A stretch of DNA of 38,448 nt from an uncultured Planctomycetota bacterium (GTDB lineage Bacteria; Planctomycetota; Planctomycetia; Gemmatales; HRBIN36), in the NCBI GenBank assembly GCA_937944855.1, contig CALFAY010000014.1:1-38448 (forward strand), in the 5' to 3' direction. This document shows positions 1 to 9,481 of the stretch, in pieces (the first letter of the stretch is position 1; every line of letters starts with the position of its first letter). Under the pieces are notes generated by a model. The model was not told the origin of the DNA, made no database searches, and saw only the letters and a program-made list of their open reading frames with translations. The position numbers and the translations under genes were made by a program.

Positions 1-27
1 GGAGCGAGGGGTACCTCGGGAGGCATC

Positions 28-183
28 ATGAAGCTGCGAGCGTTGGTGATTGGTTTGTTGCTGGTGGGACTGGGCTTGGGATGTGGTTCGAGTCGTCAGG
101 CGGAGGCGCCGAAGGACACGAAGGCGTATGAGGGCAAGGCCACCATGCCCGAGCCGCCCAAGCTCCCCGATCCGCCGAAGTAG
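28..183 (+). CDS. Small predicted lipoprotein, 51 aa
   Basis: A 51-residue protein with a Lys/Arg start (MKLRA), a hydrophobic stretch at about residues 6-18 rich in Leu, Val and Gly, and Cys19 directly after Gly. This is a bacterial lipoprotein signal with a loose lipobox (G-L-G-C). The mature part is only about 33 residues, charged, and ends in a Pro-Lys-rich tail with two PPK motifs. A strong GGGAGG ribosome site lies at 18-23, four bases before the ATG, and a hairpin follows 20 bases after the stop, so it looks like a complete small transcription unit. I do not recognise a family. Small lipoproteins of this sort are frequent in planctomycetes; an envelope location is inferred, function unknown. 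Confidence 0.7.
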   Translation: MKLRALVIGLLLVGLGLGCGSSRQAEAPKDTKAYEGKATMPEPPKLPDPPK

Positions 184-202
184 TCCCCCTGGCTCGTCGC
201 CC

Positions 203-240
203 GGCCTCACAGTCCCCAAGGCTGTGAGGCCGATCTTTAT
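203..240 (+). terminator. Probable intrinsic terminator after the small lipoprotein
   Basis: A perfect 10-bp stem (GGCCTCACAG at 203-212, CTGTGAGGCC at 222-231) closes a 9-base loop, followed by the T-richer GATCTTTAT. The T tract is poor, so termination may be incomplete. It separates the lipoprotein from the TPR gene. Confidence 0.6.
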
Positions 241-293
241 CTCGCCTGGAATTCTGTAAAATAGCGCCCGCATCGAGGCAGCTGGGAAATGCG

Positions 294-1511
294 ATGGTGC
301 GGGGCCATTTCATTTTCGTTCCAGTCATCCTGGGGACGCTTGGGGCGGTCTATCCCGCTCAAGCGGGCTTGTACGATCCCACGCGGCCGTTGCATCCCGT
401 CGCCGACTCGCAGGAGTTCCTTATTCGCCAACTGGCGGAACTCCGGGCCTACGGTCCACCGCATGCTCTTCTCGGCGGCCAGACCAGTGCGATGCGGGAC
501 GAGGCGCTGGCTCGCATTCAACAATTGCGGGGACAAGGCGAAGGCCTCTCAGCGACCGACACCGCCGCTCTCGGTGCCCTTCTTCTCCGCGTCCGCCGGA
601 CCCAATCCAGCGGTCAGGACTTCGAGGAAGCCCTGCAAGTCCTTGAAACGGGTCGCCGACGCTATCCGCGGGATTTCTATATCCTGACCAACTTGGCAAC
701 AGCCTACCAACTGACTGGCCGACTCGATGCCGCTGCCAGTCTGCTTCAAGAATCCCTCGATTACGCCCCGACAGAACTACGCACCCTGGAACGCTATCAC
801 TTGCTCCTGGTACGGGAACGCTCTCGGGAACAGGTCACGCTCGGCCTGGCCCCGCTGGACCGGCTGTTTGTCGGGCCGGATCGGGTGCCGGTTCGCTACG
901 TCGGACCGAAAGGCCATTGGCAAGTGGGCATATTGGCCGAGTCGGAACGGAACAAATTGCCCAACGGTTCGGTGGAAGAGGCGATGCGGATCGTCCAGCA
1001 CCTCCTGTTGTGGTTCCCGGACGACGCTCGGCTGATGTGGCAGTTCGGCGAGTTAGCCAACGCTGCCGGCGACATCAAGACTGCCGCTTTGGCCCTCAAT
1101 CAGGCCGTGTACAACTTCCGGCTTTCCACACCGGAACTCAAGGAGCGGCGTTTCATCCTTCAGGAAGCCGTCGCCTGGCGGGACGTACTGGCCAGAGCAG
1201 GCAACGAAGACCGGCAATTGACCTGGATGCTTCAGATCATGGCGGCTGCCGTCCCTGGTTCGCCCCAGCCGGACGTCACAGAGTATCTGATCGCTCAGGG
1301 CGTCGCTCTGCCCCGACCGAAAGACCTTTTCGGCGGCGGCTTGCTCATCGGTGGGGGAGGCCCAACGGGCGGCGACCCCGCCGAAGAACCGCCCGTCAAC
1401 TGGTTTGCTACCATCAGTTGGCAGGGCTGGACGGCCATCAGCTTAGGGGCCGCGGTCATGCTCGTCCTCTTTCTTCTTCAATTGAGAGAATGGCTCAGGA
1501 AATGGTCATGA
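294..1511 (+). CDS. Exported TPR protein with C-terminal membrane anchor
   Basis: A 405-residue protein. Residues 1-24 form a signal peptide (hydrophobic FIFVPVILGTLGAV, then AQA before the mature G). The middle is helical with TPR-like units: one near residues 120-155 (YILTNLATAYQLTGRLDAA) and one around residues 235-270. A Gly/Pro-rich linker (FGGGLLIGGGGPTGG) leads to a transmembrane helix near residues 378-398 and a short basic cytoplasmic tail. It should therefore be an envelope protein with its TPR domain outside the cytoplasm. TPR domains bind proteins; the partner is unknown. The stop overlaps the next gene's ATG as ATGA, so it is probably translationally coupled to the M42 peptidase. 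The ATG chosen has no strong Shine-Dalgarno but gives a proper signal peptide. Confidence 0.85.
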   Translation: MVRGHFIFVPVILGTLGAVYPAQAGLYDPTRPLHPVADSQEFLIRQLAELRAYGPPHALLGGQTSAMRDEALARIQQLRGQGEGLSATDTAALGALLLRVRRTQSSGQDFEEALQVLETGRRRYPRDFYILTNLATAYQLTGRLDAAASLLQESLDYAPTELRTLERYHLLLVRERSREQVTLGLAPLDRLFVGPDRVPVRYVGPKGHWQVGILAESERNKLPNGSVEEAMRIVQHLLLWFPDDARLMWQFGELANAAGDIKTAALALNQAVYNFRLSTPELKERRFILQEAVAWRDVLARAGNEDRQLTWMLQIMAAAVPGSPQPDVTEYLIAQGVALPRPKDLFGGGLLIGGGGPTGGDPAEEPPVNWFATISWQGWTAISLGAAVMLVLFLLQLREWLRKWS

Positions 1512-2566
1512 ACGAGCTTTCCCACCAGTTTCTCAAGGATCTGCTTCTGACCCCCAGCCCTTCCGGCTACGAGCAACCGATTCAGAACGTCGTCCGGTCC
1601 TGGGCCGGTCGCTATGCCGACGAGGTCCGCACCGACCGGCACGGGAACGTCATTGCCGTTCGCAATCCTTCCGGCAAGCCGCGGATCATGTTGGCCGGAC
1701 ACTGCGACCAACTCGGGCTGATGGTCCAGTACATCGACGAAAAAGGCTTCCTGTACGTCCAGCCCATCGGCGGCTGGGACATGCAGATCCTTCTCGGCCA
1801 GCGGCTGACGGTCTGGACGCGGACCGGCGGCATTCCCGGCGTGGTCGCCCGCCGTGCTCCACATCTGCTCACCAGCGAAGACAAGAACAAGGTCCCGCAG
1901 TTTCAGGACATCTGGGTGGACATCGGCGCCAAGGATGGCGAAGAAGCTCGCCAGGTCGTCCGCATCGGCGATCCGATCACTTGCACCCTGCATTACGGCG
2001 AACTGCGGAACAACCTCGCCTTCGGCGCCGGCATGGATGACAAGGTCGGCCTGTGGACAGTTATGGAAACTTTGCGTCTGCTTCATGATCGCCGCCTCGA
2101 AGCCACCGTTTATTGCGTTTCCACCGTTCAGGAGGAGATCGGACTGCGGGGCGCCACCACCAGTGCCTACGGCATTCAGCCGACCGTCGGCATCGCCGTG
2201 GACGTTACCCACGCCACCGATACGCCGAACAACGACAAAAAACAGGTCGGCGAATGCGCCGTGGGCAAAGGCCCAGCCCTGACCCGCGGACCGAACATCA
2301 ATCCCAAGGTCTTCGAACGCTTGGAACAGGCGGCCCAGAACCTCGGCATTCCGTATCAGATCAAGGGCTATCCCCGCGGCACCGGTACCGATGCCAACGT
2401 GATGCAGCTTTCGCGCGACGGCGTGGCCACAGGTCTGATCGGTATTCCGAACCGCTATATGCACAGCCCGGTCGAAGTGGTCAGTCTCGACGATCTCGAC
2501 GCCGCCGCCCGCTTGCTCGCCGAGTTCTGTACGTCCGTCCGTTCCGACATGGACTGGACGCCGTGA
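1508..2566 (+). CDS. M42 family metallo-aminopeptidase (glutamyl aminopeptidase/endoglucanase-like)
   Basis: A 352-residue enzyme, the usual M42 length. Metal ligands and catalytic residues are in place: H65 and D67 (AGHCDQLGLM), bridging D177 (GAGMDDKVG), the E209-E210 pair (VQEEIGLRGA), D232 (AVDVTHA) and H319 (RYMHSP). M42 enzymes are cytoplasmic di-metal aminopeptidases (TET/FrvX family) that trim N-terminal residues from peptides; no signal peptide is present, which agrees. ATGs at 1490 and 1502 are in frame, but AGGA at 1497-1500 sits seven bases before ATG 1508, so 1508 is preferred. That start overlaps the TPR gene's stop. It converges on mutL with three bases between stops. Substrate preference cannot be read from the sequence. 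Confidence 0.95.
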   Translation: MNELSHQFLKDLLLTPSPSGYEQPIQNVVRSWAGRYADEVRTDRHGNVIAVRNPSGKPRIMLAGHCDQLGLMVQYIDEKGFLYVQPIGGWDMQILLGQRLTVWTRTGGIPGVVARRAPHLLTSEDKNKVPQFQDIWVDIGAKDGEEARQVVRIGDPITCTLHYGELRNNLAFGAGMDDKVGLWTVMETLRLLHDRRLEATVYCVSTVQEEIGLRGATTSAYGIQPTVGIAVDVTHATDTPNNDKKQVGECAVGKGPALTRGPNINPKVFERLEQAAQNLGIPYQIKGYPRGTGTDANVMQLSRDGVATGLIGIPNRYMHSPVEVVSLDDLDAAARLLAEFCTSVRSDMDWTP

Positions 2567-2569
2567 TGT

Positions 2570-4378
2570 TCAGGTTCGCTTGAACTGCCGATCCAGTTCC
2601 TCCTTGCTCAGCAGGAGCGCCGTCGGTCGGCCATGCGGGCAGTGATGCGTGTCGTCGGCCAGATGCCGCTGTGCCGCCAGGGCCTCGACTTCTTCGGGAG
2701 CCAGCGGATCCCCGGCCTTGACGGCGGCTTTGCAGGCCATCACTTTGAGCAGATCGTCGAGCAGGAGTTCTGGACTGGGCGGAACACCGTGGGTGGCCAA
2801 ATGTTCCACGGCCGACCGCAGCAACTCTTCCGGCGGCGTCCGCCGCACCATCGCCGGATAGCTCCGCAACAGCACCGTGCTACCGCCGAACTCTTCGATC
2901 CGCAGTCCCAACTGTTCCAAGGTCCGTTGATGTTCCAGGGCGCATCCGGCCAGTTCTGGCGTCAGGTCGATCGGTTCCGGCACGAGAAGTTGCTGCACCT
3001 CGAGATCGCCCCGGCGAATCCGTTCCTTCCACGCTTCGTAGAGAATCCGTTCATGCAAGGCGTGCTGGTCGATGACGAGCATGCCTTCTGCCGTCTCGAC
3101 AACCAGGTAGGCATTGTGCATTTGGATCACCCGCGGAGAGCGGAAGACGCTCTCAGTCAACAGACGGGATGCCGTTTCGCCGCTGGTTGCGGGGGGAGAT
3201 GTGGACAAAGGCCTGTCAACCGCCGTCGGGTCCGGCCTCGGCTCGGGCAGCGCGTTTGCTTGCTGTGCGTCGGAGCGAGGAGCCGGGGACGGCCACGGCG
3301 CGGGCGGGCCGGCGGACGGTCTCAAAGCGGGACGGGTCAGGAGGGACATGGGGGGCGTTCGCAGTGTCGGCGTCAGCTCGGCTTGTCGCAGCCGATCCCG
3401 CACTGCTCCGCAGACCAGATGATAAACCGCCTGGGCGTCGCGGAAGCGGACCTCGCTCTTGGTCGGATGCACGTTGACATCGACCAAGTCCGGAGGCAAT
3501 TCGAGGAACAGAAAGGCGACCGGATAACGGCCGACCATCAACAAGCCGTGGTAGGCTTCCAGCAGAGCGTGGGCCAAGGCTCGGTCGCGGACCCAGCGGC
3601 GATTGACGAAGAGATACTGCATCCGCGGATGGCCGCGATCCTGACTCGGATCGGCGACATAGCCGGTCAGCCGGGCCGGTCCCGCTTCCGCCTGCACTTC
3701 GAGCAGCGCCGAGCGGATTTCGTTGCCGAAGAACAGACCGATGCGGTCCATAAGCCCCGCGGAACGAGGCACTTCGTACACGAGGCGTTCGTTGTGCGTC
3801 AGTTTCAGGTGCAGGTCGGGACAGGCCAGCGCCAGCCGAACGACAGCCACTGAGATGTGGCCGATTTCGGTCGCCGCGGAGCGGAGGAAGCGACGACGAA
3901 CGGGGGTGTTGAAGAACAGATTGCGGACTTCGACGCGCGTGCCGGGGCGGCCATTCCACGGTCTAACGGTTCCGAGCTGGCCGCCTTCGCAGGTAATCTC
4001 AGCCCCGACTTCGGATCCCTCGGGCCGGGATTGGAGCCGGACCCGGGCCACATTGCCGATGGAGGCCAGCGCTTCGCCCCGGAAACCCAGCGTCCGGACG
4101 CGGAAGAGGTCATCGGGTTCGGAGAGCTTGCTGGTCGCATGAGGGGCGAACGCCAGGGGCAAGTCTTCGGGGACGATCCCGCAGCCATCGTCCACGACCA
4201 GAATGCGCTCCAGACCGCCTTTGTCCACGGCGACCTCGATCCGTCCAGCCCCGGCGTCGATGGCGTTCTCCAGAAGCTCCTTGATCACGCTGGCCGGACG
4301 CTCCACCACTTCGCCGGCAGCGATGCGGGTGAATACGTCCGGACTCAGTACACGGATTCGCGGAGGAGACGCTGTCAA
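2570..4378 (-). CDS. mutL: DNA mismatch repair protein MutL, endonuclease type
   Basis: MutL couples mismatch recognition by MutS to strand incision and excision. The N-terminal GHKL ATPase has ELLENAIDAG (about residues 34-43), DDGCGI (63-68), ATSKL and TLGFRGEAL. The C-terminal dimerisation domain carries the latent nuclease motif DQHALHERILYE (about 437-448), ACKAAVKAG (about 548-556) and CPHGRP (about 580-585), so this is the nicking type found in bacteria without MutH. Start: the frame stays open upstream into ntrC, but the conserved region begins at RIRVLSPDVF; TTG 4378 with AGAGGA nine bases upstream gives 602 aa, a normal length. GTG 4417 is an alternative without a ribosome site. A Pro-rich linker lies in the middle. 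It follows ntrC by 50 bases, so co-transcription is possible. Confidence 0.95.
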   Translation of the reverse strand: MTASPPRIRVLSPDVFTRIAAGEVVERPASVIKELLENAIDAGAGRIEVAVDKGGLERILVVDDGCGIVPEDLPLAFAPHATSKLSEPDDLFRVRTLGFRGEALASIGNVARVRLQSRPEGSEVGAEITCEGGQLGTVRPWNGRPGTRVEVRNLFFNTPVRRRFLRSAATEIGHISVAVVRLALACPDLHLKLTHNERLVYEVPRSAGLMDRIGLFFGNEIRSALLEVQAEAGPARLTGYVADPSQDRGHPRMQYLFVNRRWVRDRALAHALLEAYHGLLMVGRYPVAFLFLELPPDLVDVNVHPTKSEVRFRDAQAVYHLVCGAVRDRLRQAELTPTLRTPPMSLLTRPALRPSAGPPAPWPSPAPRSDAQQANALPEPRPDPTAVDRPLSTSPPATSGETASRLLTESVFRSPRVIQMHNAYLVVETAEGMLVIDQHALHERILYEAWKERIRRGDLEVQQLLVPEPIDLTPELAGCALEHQRTLEQLGLRIEEFGGSTVLLRSYPAMVRRTPPEELLRSAVEHLATHGVPPSPELLLDDLLKVMACKAAVKAGDPLAPEEVEALAAQRHLADDTHHCPHGRPTALLLSKEELDRQFKRT

Positions 4379-4428
4379 CGATGTCGGTCCTCTTTCCGTT
4401 CCGGGAAGCGTTGTCACCAGGATGTCAT

Positions 4429-5838
4429 TCAAGATGCTGGTTGCTTGGCAGCGCTGTGGCGTTTGCTTTCGAGACCCCACTGCTTGATCTTGCGGTACAA
4501 GGTCCGCTCGCCGATGCCCAGCATGCGGGCCGCTTCTTCCCGATTGCCGTGGGTCAGCTCCAGCGCTTGCTCGATGTAGTAGCGCTCCACCGCTTCGAGC
4601 GGCTGACCGATCAGGCTCGGCGTCCCGGCCGCGACGCTGCGAGCGAAGGGCACCTGGGTGATCGGTTCGCCCTCGGGCAGGTCGTCCAGGCCGAGAATGC
4701 CGTCCCGGTCGAGAACCACCATGCTGTCGATGAGGTTCTTCAACTGGCGGATGTTTCCCGGCCAGTCGTAGGCGACCAAGGCCCGCCGCACCTCGGCGGC
4801 GATGCCCGTGACCGTCTTGCCATGTTTCTGGCTGCATTCCTTGAGGAAATGAGCGGCCAGAAGCGGAATGTCCTCCTTGCGTTCCCGCAGCGGCGGCAGC
4901 TTGACGGTGACGACCTTGAGGCGGTAGTACAGGTCGCGGCGGAACGCGCCCTGGGCGACGGCCTGCTCCAGATCGCGGTTGGTCGCGGACAGGACGCGGA
5001 CGTTGACCTTGATCGCCTCGTTGCCGCCGATGCGGAAGACCTGGCCATCCTCCAGCACCCGCAGCAGCTTGGCCTGAAGTGTCAAGGGCATGTCACCGAC
5101 TTCGTCGAGAAACAGCGTCCCGCCGTTGGCGTACTCGAACTTGCCTTTGCGAAGCCGGTCCGCTCCGGTGAACGCCCCCGGCTCGTGGCCGAACAGTTCA
5201 TCCTCCATCAGGTTCTCGTTCAGCGCCGTGCAATTGAGCGGCACGAATGGCTTGTTCTTGCGAGGGCTGTTGGTGTGGATGGCCTTGGCGACCAGTTCCT
5301 TGCCCGTGCCGGTTTCGCCCTGGATGAGGACTGTCGCGTTGGTCGGAGCGATCTGCTTGAGCTTCTCGATGATCTGATGAATGGCCGGACTGGAGCCAAT
5401 GATGCCCTCGAAGCCGAACTTCTCATCCAGCTGCCGATGCAGTTCGAGATTGGTCTTGGCCAAGCGTTTGCGGTCGGCGGCTTTGTCCACGACGGCCCGC
5501 AGTTCGTTGATGTCGAGCGGCTTGGTCAGGTAATTGGCCGCCCCCTGCTGCATGGCCAGCACCGTGGATTTGATGTCTCCGTGGCCGGTCACGACCACGA
5601 CCTCGGCCTCCGGCAACTCCATCTTCGCCTTGCGCAACAATGCGAGGCCGTCGACCGTGTCCATCTTCAGGTCGGTGATGATGACGTCGTAATCCTCGTT
5701 CTCGATCTTGCGGGCGCCCTCCGGGCCGCTGGTCGCGATGTCGCACTCGTAGCCGATCCGCTCCAGGCTCTCGGCCACGGCCTGGGCGTGGGCTTCCTCG
5801 TCGTCGATGACCAAAACGCGAATCTGATCGGAGTTCAT
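4429..5838 (-). CDS. NtrC-family sigma54-dependent response regulator
   Basis: A full 469-residue regulator. The receiver domain (1-120) has D12-D13, phospho-acceptor D56 (ITDLKM), T84 and K106 (TKPLD). The sigma54-interacting AAA+ domain has Walker A GETGTGK (174-180), the GAFTGA loop (221-226) that contacts sigma54, and Walker B TLFLDE (241-246). A Fis-type helix-turn-helix ends the protein ([18 protein letters not shown]). Phosphorylation should drive ATP-dependent opening of sigma54 promoters in the cytoplasm. No histidine kinase gene is adjacent; the nearest is the soluble kinase at 28630-29382, which may or may not be its partner. The upstream region (5839-6368) is long and contains repeated motifs. 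The regulon is unknown. Confidence 0.95.
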   Translation of the reverse strand: MNSDQIRVLVIDDEEAHAQAVAESLERIGYECDIATSGPEGARKIENEDYDVIITDLKMDTVDGLALLRKAKMELPEAEVVVVTGHGDIKSTVLAMQQGAANYLTKPLDINELRAVVDKAADRKRLAKTNLELHRQLDEKFGFEGIIGSSPAIHQIIEKLKQIAPTNATVLIQGETGTGKELVAKAIHTNSPRKNKPFVPLNCTALNENLMEDELFGHEPGAFTGADRLRKGKFEYANGGTLFLDEVGDMPLTLQAKLLRVLEDGQVFRIGGNEAIKVNVRVLSATNRDLEQAVAQGAFRRDLYYRLKVVTVKLPPLRERKEDIPLLAAHFLKECSQKHGKTVTGIAAEVRRALVAYDWPGNIRQLKNLIDSMVVLDRDGILGLDDLPEGEPITQVPFARSVAAGTPSLIGQPLEAVERYYIEQALELTHGNREEAARMLGIGERTLYRKIKQWGLESKRHSAAKQPAS

Positions 5839-5930
5839 CTTGGCAGCTTCGTGGTGAAGGAACCGTCGTTTTGGAGAATTGTACGGACTGCCAAGGCGGC
5901 AGCCAACTTGCTACACCCTTCCGACCCTGG

Positions 5931-6195
5931 TCGCGCAACATTTTGCAGAAGCGTCTCCGAACCGTCCGGCTGGTCGATCTCGGACTTGGCAAGGAGTGAA
6001 TAAGGCTGCAAAACGTGTCGCAAGTCGCTATTATGCAATAACTTGTGATCCATATTGGTCCGATTGGGATCGTTGCTCGGCATGACTAGGAACGAAACAA
6101 GCTCGGCATCTTTCGCGCAACATTTTTCCAGGCGGCATTTCGCCGGTTCCTTACGCTCTGGCAGAAATGGGTCGGGAGGTGTTATCGCGCAACAT
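5931..6195. repeat. Three copies of TCGCGCAACAT in the gene-free region upstream of ntrC
   Basis: The 530 bases at 5839-6368 hold no convincing gene. Within them TCGCGCAACAT occurs at 5931-5941, 6113-6123 and 6185-6195, all in the same orientation; the first two copies continue as TTT. The core GCGCAACAT also occurs at 19989-19997, 36778-36786 and 36888-36896. The clustered copies upstream of a regulator could be protein-binding sites, but no dyad symmetry is seen. I found no good sigma-70 or sigma-54 promoter here. Confidence 0.5.
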
Positions 6196-6368
6196 GCTGG
6201 GTTCTGTCATATCGGCAGCCTCTCTGAAAAGGGGGAACCCTGCAAGGATGTTCGGCCGGGGCGTCTGCCGTTAACCTCCATTGCAGTGTACCGGATCGGT
6301 AAAGCAGATCGAAGGTCCGTAGGGTGAGGCGGCAGATGGCCGCCACGACCTCCCAACTGCGGAAACTG

Positions 6369-6403
6369 AAAAGCCGCTCCTCATGCGACGGGGAGCGGCT
6401 TTT
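6369..6403 (-). terminator. Intrinsic terminator of the DUF1501 gene (likely bidirectional)
   Basis: A 12-bp perfect stem (AAAAGCCGCTCC at 6369-6380, GGAGCGGCTTTT at 6392-6403) with an 11-base loop. The A and T runs at the stem ends give a T tract on either strand. It lies 37 bases after the DUF1501 stop. Confidence 0.9.
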
Positions 6404-6440
6404 CGGAAGATTCTTGTGCTCGGCGATCCGTCTCTGGGCT

Positions 6441-7901
6441 TCAGCCGAGGATGCCGTGAACGATCTCGCCCTTGACCAGTTCGCGCGGCTGGTTGAGGTG
6501 GTTGTACACGATCGTGGCCGGGTCGATGCCCAGGCTGTAGTAGATCGTCGCCAGCAGGTCGCAGGGGTGGACCGGATTCTCGATCGGGGCGGAAGCGGTC
6601 TTGTCCGATTTGCCCCACACGAACCCGCGCTTCACTCCTGCACCGGCGATGACGGCGGTGTAGCAGTAGGGCCAGTGGTCGCGGCCATCGTCCTGGTTCT
6701 CGTTACCCGAGGTGCTGACGCCCCGCTGAGGAGCACGGCCGAACTCGCCGACTGCCACCACCAGCGTTTCCGATAGCAGGCCACGCTCATCGAGGTCCTC
6801 AAGCAGCGTCGAAAGCCCCGCATCCAGCAACGGAGCGGCCTGATTCTTGATGCGGTACGACAGCCCGGCGTGGGTGTCCCAGGAGTGGTTATCGGAGTTA
6901 GCGACCTTGGGCCAGTTCACCTCGACGAAGCGGGTTCCCGCCTCGACCAGCCGCCGAGCCAGCAGGCAGCACTGGCCGAAGGTGTTGCGGCCATATCGCT
7001 CGCGGAGCTTTTCCGGTTCCCTGGTCAGATCGAAGGCTTCCCGAGCACGGCCCGAGACGACGAGGCTGAGGGCCTTCTGGTAATACTCATCGAGGTCGTA
7101 CTTCTTGACGGCCTGATCGATTTCCGGCATCCCGGCACTGATCAGGTCGCGGAGCTTGCCGCGGTTGGACAGCCGCAGGCCGGAGGTCTCCGGCCGGAGC
7201 TGGAGATCGTCCACCTTGATGCGGTCCATCTTGTTCATGTCCATGTCGTCGCCGGGCGGGAAGAGGTAGTACGGGTCATAGGCCCGACCGAGGAAGCCGG
7301 CCGTGCCGCCCTTGTTGACGACGTTGCTCTCCTGAAGCGGACGGGGCATCATGACGAACGGCAGCATGGGCACGTCCGGCGGCTTCAGACGGGCGACGTT
7401 GCTGCCGATGTTCGGGAAATCCTTGGGTGTCGGCGGTTCCAGCTGGCCGGACGGGCTGACCTTATCGGTCGTGTAGCCGGTCAGCATCTGGTACATGGCT
7501 GCCGTGTGGTTGAACAGGCCGACCGGCGTATAGCTCATCGAGCGGATGAAGGTCAGCTTGTCGGTCACCTGGGCCAGGCGTGGCAGCACTTCGGTGACGC
7601 GGACCCCTGGTAACTTGGTCGGAATGGCCTTGAAGACGCTGCGGACGTTATCCGGCACGTTGTCCTTGGGGTCCCACAGGTCGAGGTGGCTGGGGCCGCC
7701 TTGGAGGTACAGCAGGATGACGCTTTTGGCCTTGTTCCAGCCGGGGCCTCCGCTGACTTGTGAGCTGGCGGAGGCTTTCTGCCAGGCGAGCAGGTCGGCC
7801 AGCGTCACGCCGATCATGGCCGATCCGCCGACGCGGAGCAGATCACGGCGCGTCCAGCCGTCGCAGGTATCGCGGCTTACATGACCGGGAATCACCAACA
7901 T
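6441..7901 (-). CDS. DUF1501 family protein, Tat-exported
   Basis: A 486-residue protein of the DUF1501 family, a set related to sulfatases/alkaline phosphatases that is greatly expanded in planctomycetes. A twin-arginine signal is seen at about residues 17-40 ([15 protein letters not shown], then a hydrophobic stretch), so it should be folded before export. Family landmarks include [41 protein letters not shown] and the C-terminal [11 protein letters not shown]. The start at ATG 7901 is fixed by AGGAGG six bases upstream; the open frame reaching 8042 is ruled out because it would begin inside the promoter at 8013-8042. DUF1501 genes are often paired with DUF1549/DUF1553 cytochrome-like genes, but no such partner is seen here. 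The biochemical activity is not established. Confidence 0.93.
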   Translation of the reverse strand: MLVIPGHVSRDTCDGWTRRDLLRVGGSAMIGVTLADLLAWQKASASSQVSGGPGWNKAKSVILLYLQGGPSHLDLWDPKDNVPDNVRSVFKAIPTKLPGVRVTEVLPRLAQVTDKLTFIRSMSYTPVGLFNHTAAMYQMLTGYTTDKVSPSGQLEPPTPKDFPNIGSNVARLKPPDVPMLPFVMMPRPLQESNVVNKGGTAGFLGRAYDPYYLFPPGDDMDMNKMDRIKVDDLQLRPETSGLRLSNRGKLRDLISAGMPEIDQAVKKYDLDEYYQKALSLVVSGRAREAFDLTREPEKLRERYGRNTFGQCCLLARRLVEAGTRFVEVNWPKVANSDNHSWDTHAGLSYRIKNQAAPLLDAGLSTLLEDLDERGLLSETLVVAVGEFGRAPQRGVSTSGNENQDDGRDHWPYCYTAVIAGAGVKRGFVWGKSDKTASAPIENPVHPCDLLATIYYSLGIDPATIVYNHLNQPRELVKGEIVHGILG

Positions 7902-8012
7902 GGCACGCCTCCTGGGAGGGTCGAAACAATGGGTGGGGACGAACCGCAGCGGAGCCGAGCCGCCGCCTTCGGCCCGGGCAGTGCCTTGTCCGCTCGGTCG
8001 CTGCTGGGGTTT

Positions 8013-8042
8013 AATATACCTCTTCATCGGCTGGGTGGTCAA
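8013..8042 (-). promoter_or_regulatory. Sigma-70-like promoter of the DUF1501 gene
   Basis: On the minus strand TTGACC (8042-8037) is followed after 18 bases by TATATT (8018-8013). This predicts a start near 8006 and a leader of about 105 bases before ATG 7901. Confidence 0.65.
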
Positions 8043-8093
8043 TCAGGTTCCAGGGAATTTCAAGCCCTGGGCCATGTCGGCTGTCGGTGCTCC

Positions 8094-8714
8094 TTATCCG
8101 ACGCCGTCGTGCAGCAGGACTCGCCGTACCAGTTCCTCGACGCCGCGGACGTTGCGGATTCCATAAAAACCCCGGCGGCCCGTCGTGGTCCTTCGGATGG
8201 AACCATTCGCGTTTGTCTCCGACTCTTCCTCAAAAATCAGATCCCCGCTGCCATCGGCGCTTTCGGTGCGGTGCATCCTGCTCAGGGCTTCCGGACCATA
8301 TGAGCGGATCGTTACCTTCCCAAACATCCCCGGTTCCCAGATGAGGACGCGCTGATCCGTCACGGCGTAGCAGGTCTGCTTCGCCTTCCGCCATGCCCAG
8401 TAGGGCGCACTCAGCATCCCCAGCCCGATGAGGACGAAGGGCAGGCCCCACAAGGGAAACAAGCGGAAGACCAGCGGGAAGCCTCCGCCGCCGGGGTGGC
8501 CCCCGAACACGATCCACGAGGCCATTACCATCCAGAACACCGAGAACGCGGTCCAGGGAATGCCGAACAGCACGATCGGAATGGTGGGCAGCAGGAAGGG
8601 TCCCGGTCGCGGCTGACCGACCCACAGCAGCATTTCGCCGGGACGCAATTCCGAGCGGACACGCTCTTCCAACTCCGGCGGCAGACTGCTGTTGTCGAAC
8701 AATGGCTCGGTCAT
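8094..8714 (-). CDS. Membrane protein with bacterial PH-like domain
   Basis: A 206-residue protein. Residues 24-38 (LRPGEMLLWVGQPRP) match the start typical of bacterial PH/DUF304-type membrane proteins. Two hydrophobic blocks follow (about 41-70 and 85-108), then the strand pattern of the PH-like fold: CYAVTDQRVLIWEPG, and a C-terminal FYGIRNVRGVEELVRRVL. Such proteins lie in the cytoplasmic membrane with the PH-like domain inside; their function is mostly unknown. No strong Shine-Dalgarno is seen before ATG 8714. It lies upstream of the DUF1501 gene on the same strand, but the latter has its own promoter. Confidence 0.8.
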   Translation of the reverse strand: MTEPLFDNSSLPPELEERVRSELRPGEMLLWVGQPRPGPFLLPTIPIVLFGIPWTAFSVFWMVMASWIVFGGHPGGGGFPLVFRLFPLWGLPFVLIGLGMLSAPYWAWRKAKQTCYAVTDQRVLIWEPGMFGKVTIRSYGPEALSRMHRTESADGSGDLIFEEESETNANGSIRRTTTGRRGFYGIRNVRGVEELVRRVLLHDGVG

Positions 8715-9070
8715 CTGCCGATTCTCAACGGGGCGGCGGGGACACTCGCCAGGCTCGGCCTAATCCCGGCCGCGGACGGGTAGTTACAATCCGCTACCGT
8801 CGGATCGGCGGCAACTCCGTATTCTCGTGAGGCCTCTTCGGAGGATCAAGGGCAGAGCAATCAGCGACGACGACAATCCACCACCCCGGAACGCGACCCA
8901 TCAGCGACCCACGGCGTGACGTGCCAGAACGAAATGGCTCTCGTGGTACACTGGTCCCCCTGAAGGGACAGAAGCAACTGATTTGAGCGGCGGGAGACGC
9001 CTGAGTTGCCGCCTTCCAAAACGGTAGCTGGCTCTACCCTCTGTTGGGGTGCTTGTGCGTAAAGCCCGAA
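8715..9070. other. Intergenic region with no recognised feature
   Basis: I see no ORF with a ribosome site, no strong hairpin with a T tract and no RNA gene in this 356-base stretch between two minus-strand genes. A loose GCAACT/AGTTGC inverted repeat near 8970-9015 is too weak to call. Confidence 0.5.
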
Positions 9071-9481
9071 CTATTTCTTCTTGGTCCTGAACACCAGCAG
9101 GTACGGAATTGCCGAGCGGCCTTCGGCGTCCTTGAAGTTGCCGAACTCCTCGCTGTTCACCCAGATAGCATAGGTCTTGCCTGGCTCGAGCCTGACCGAC
9201 AAGACGCAGGTTCGCTTGTCCGCGAGATACTTCGCCTTGCCGTCCACCTTTGGGAAACTCTCGGGGGAGAGTATGGCCCAAGACCAGGACCCGTCGAGCA
9301 TTTCTTTGCTGAAGGTAACGCGGATCTCCGTCAGCTTGGGATCCACCTCAGCTGCTCCCGCTTCAGGGATCGTTTTCACGACCACCGGGGGAACCGTTTC
9401 GAGGGTGACTTCGTCGTCCCCGACAGAAGTGCCGACGAAGCCGCTGGCCAGAACCACGAAAGCGATTGTCGCATACTTCAT
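9071..9481 (-). CDS. Small exported Ig-like (SbsA/Big_5-type) protein
   Basis: A 136-residue protein with a signal peptide (MKYATIAFVVLASGFVGTSVG) and a single domain that looks like the SbsA Ig-like fold: PPVVVKTIPEAGAAEVDP, then ITRVTF-like EIRVTFSKEML, then LEPGKTYAIWVN and a closing YLLVFRTKKK. This pattern (a proline-led entry, 'V-P-x-L-x-x-I-x-V-x-F-S-K-x-M', later 'L-x-P-G-K-T-Y') is typical of Big_5 domains that occur in extracellular proteins. Start ATG 9481 has a perfect AGGAGG six bases upstream; the longer open frame to 9676 is not supported. No partner gene is evident; it likely acts in the periplasm or at the surface. Confidence 0.85.
   Translation of the reverse strand: MKYATIAFVVLASGFVGTSVGDDEVTLETVPPVVVKTIPEAGAAEVDPKLTEIRVTFSKEMLDGSWSWAILSPESFPKVDGKAKYLADKRTCVLSVRLEPGKTYAIWVNSEEFGNFKDAEGRSAIPYLLVFRTKKK

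Noticed and set aside
4379..4837. N-terminal extension of mutL up to 4837
   Set aside because: The extra 153 codons overlap ntrC and do not resemble MutL; conserved sequence starts at RIRVLSPDVF.
4381..6003. A 540-codon plus-strand open frame opposite ntrC
   Set aside because: The opposite strand encodes an intact NtrC protein with every motif; the frame shown here has none.
5835..6083. An 82-codon minus-strand frame upstream of ntrC
   Set aside because: It overlaps the ntrC start, has no ribosome site and no recognisable domain.
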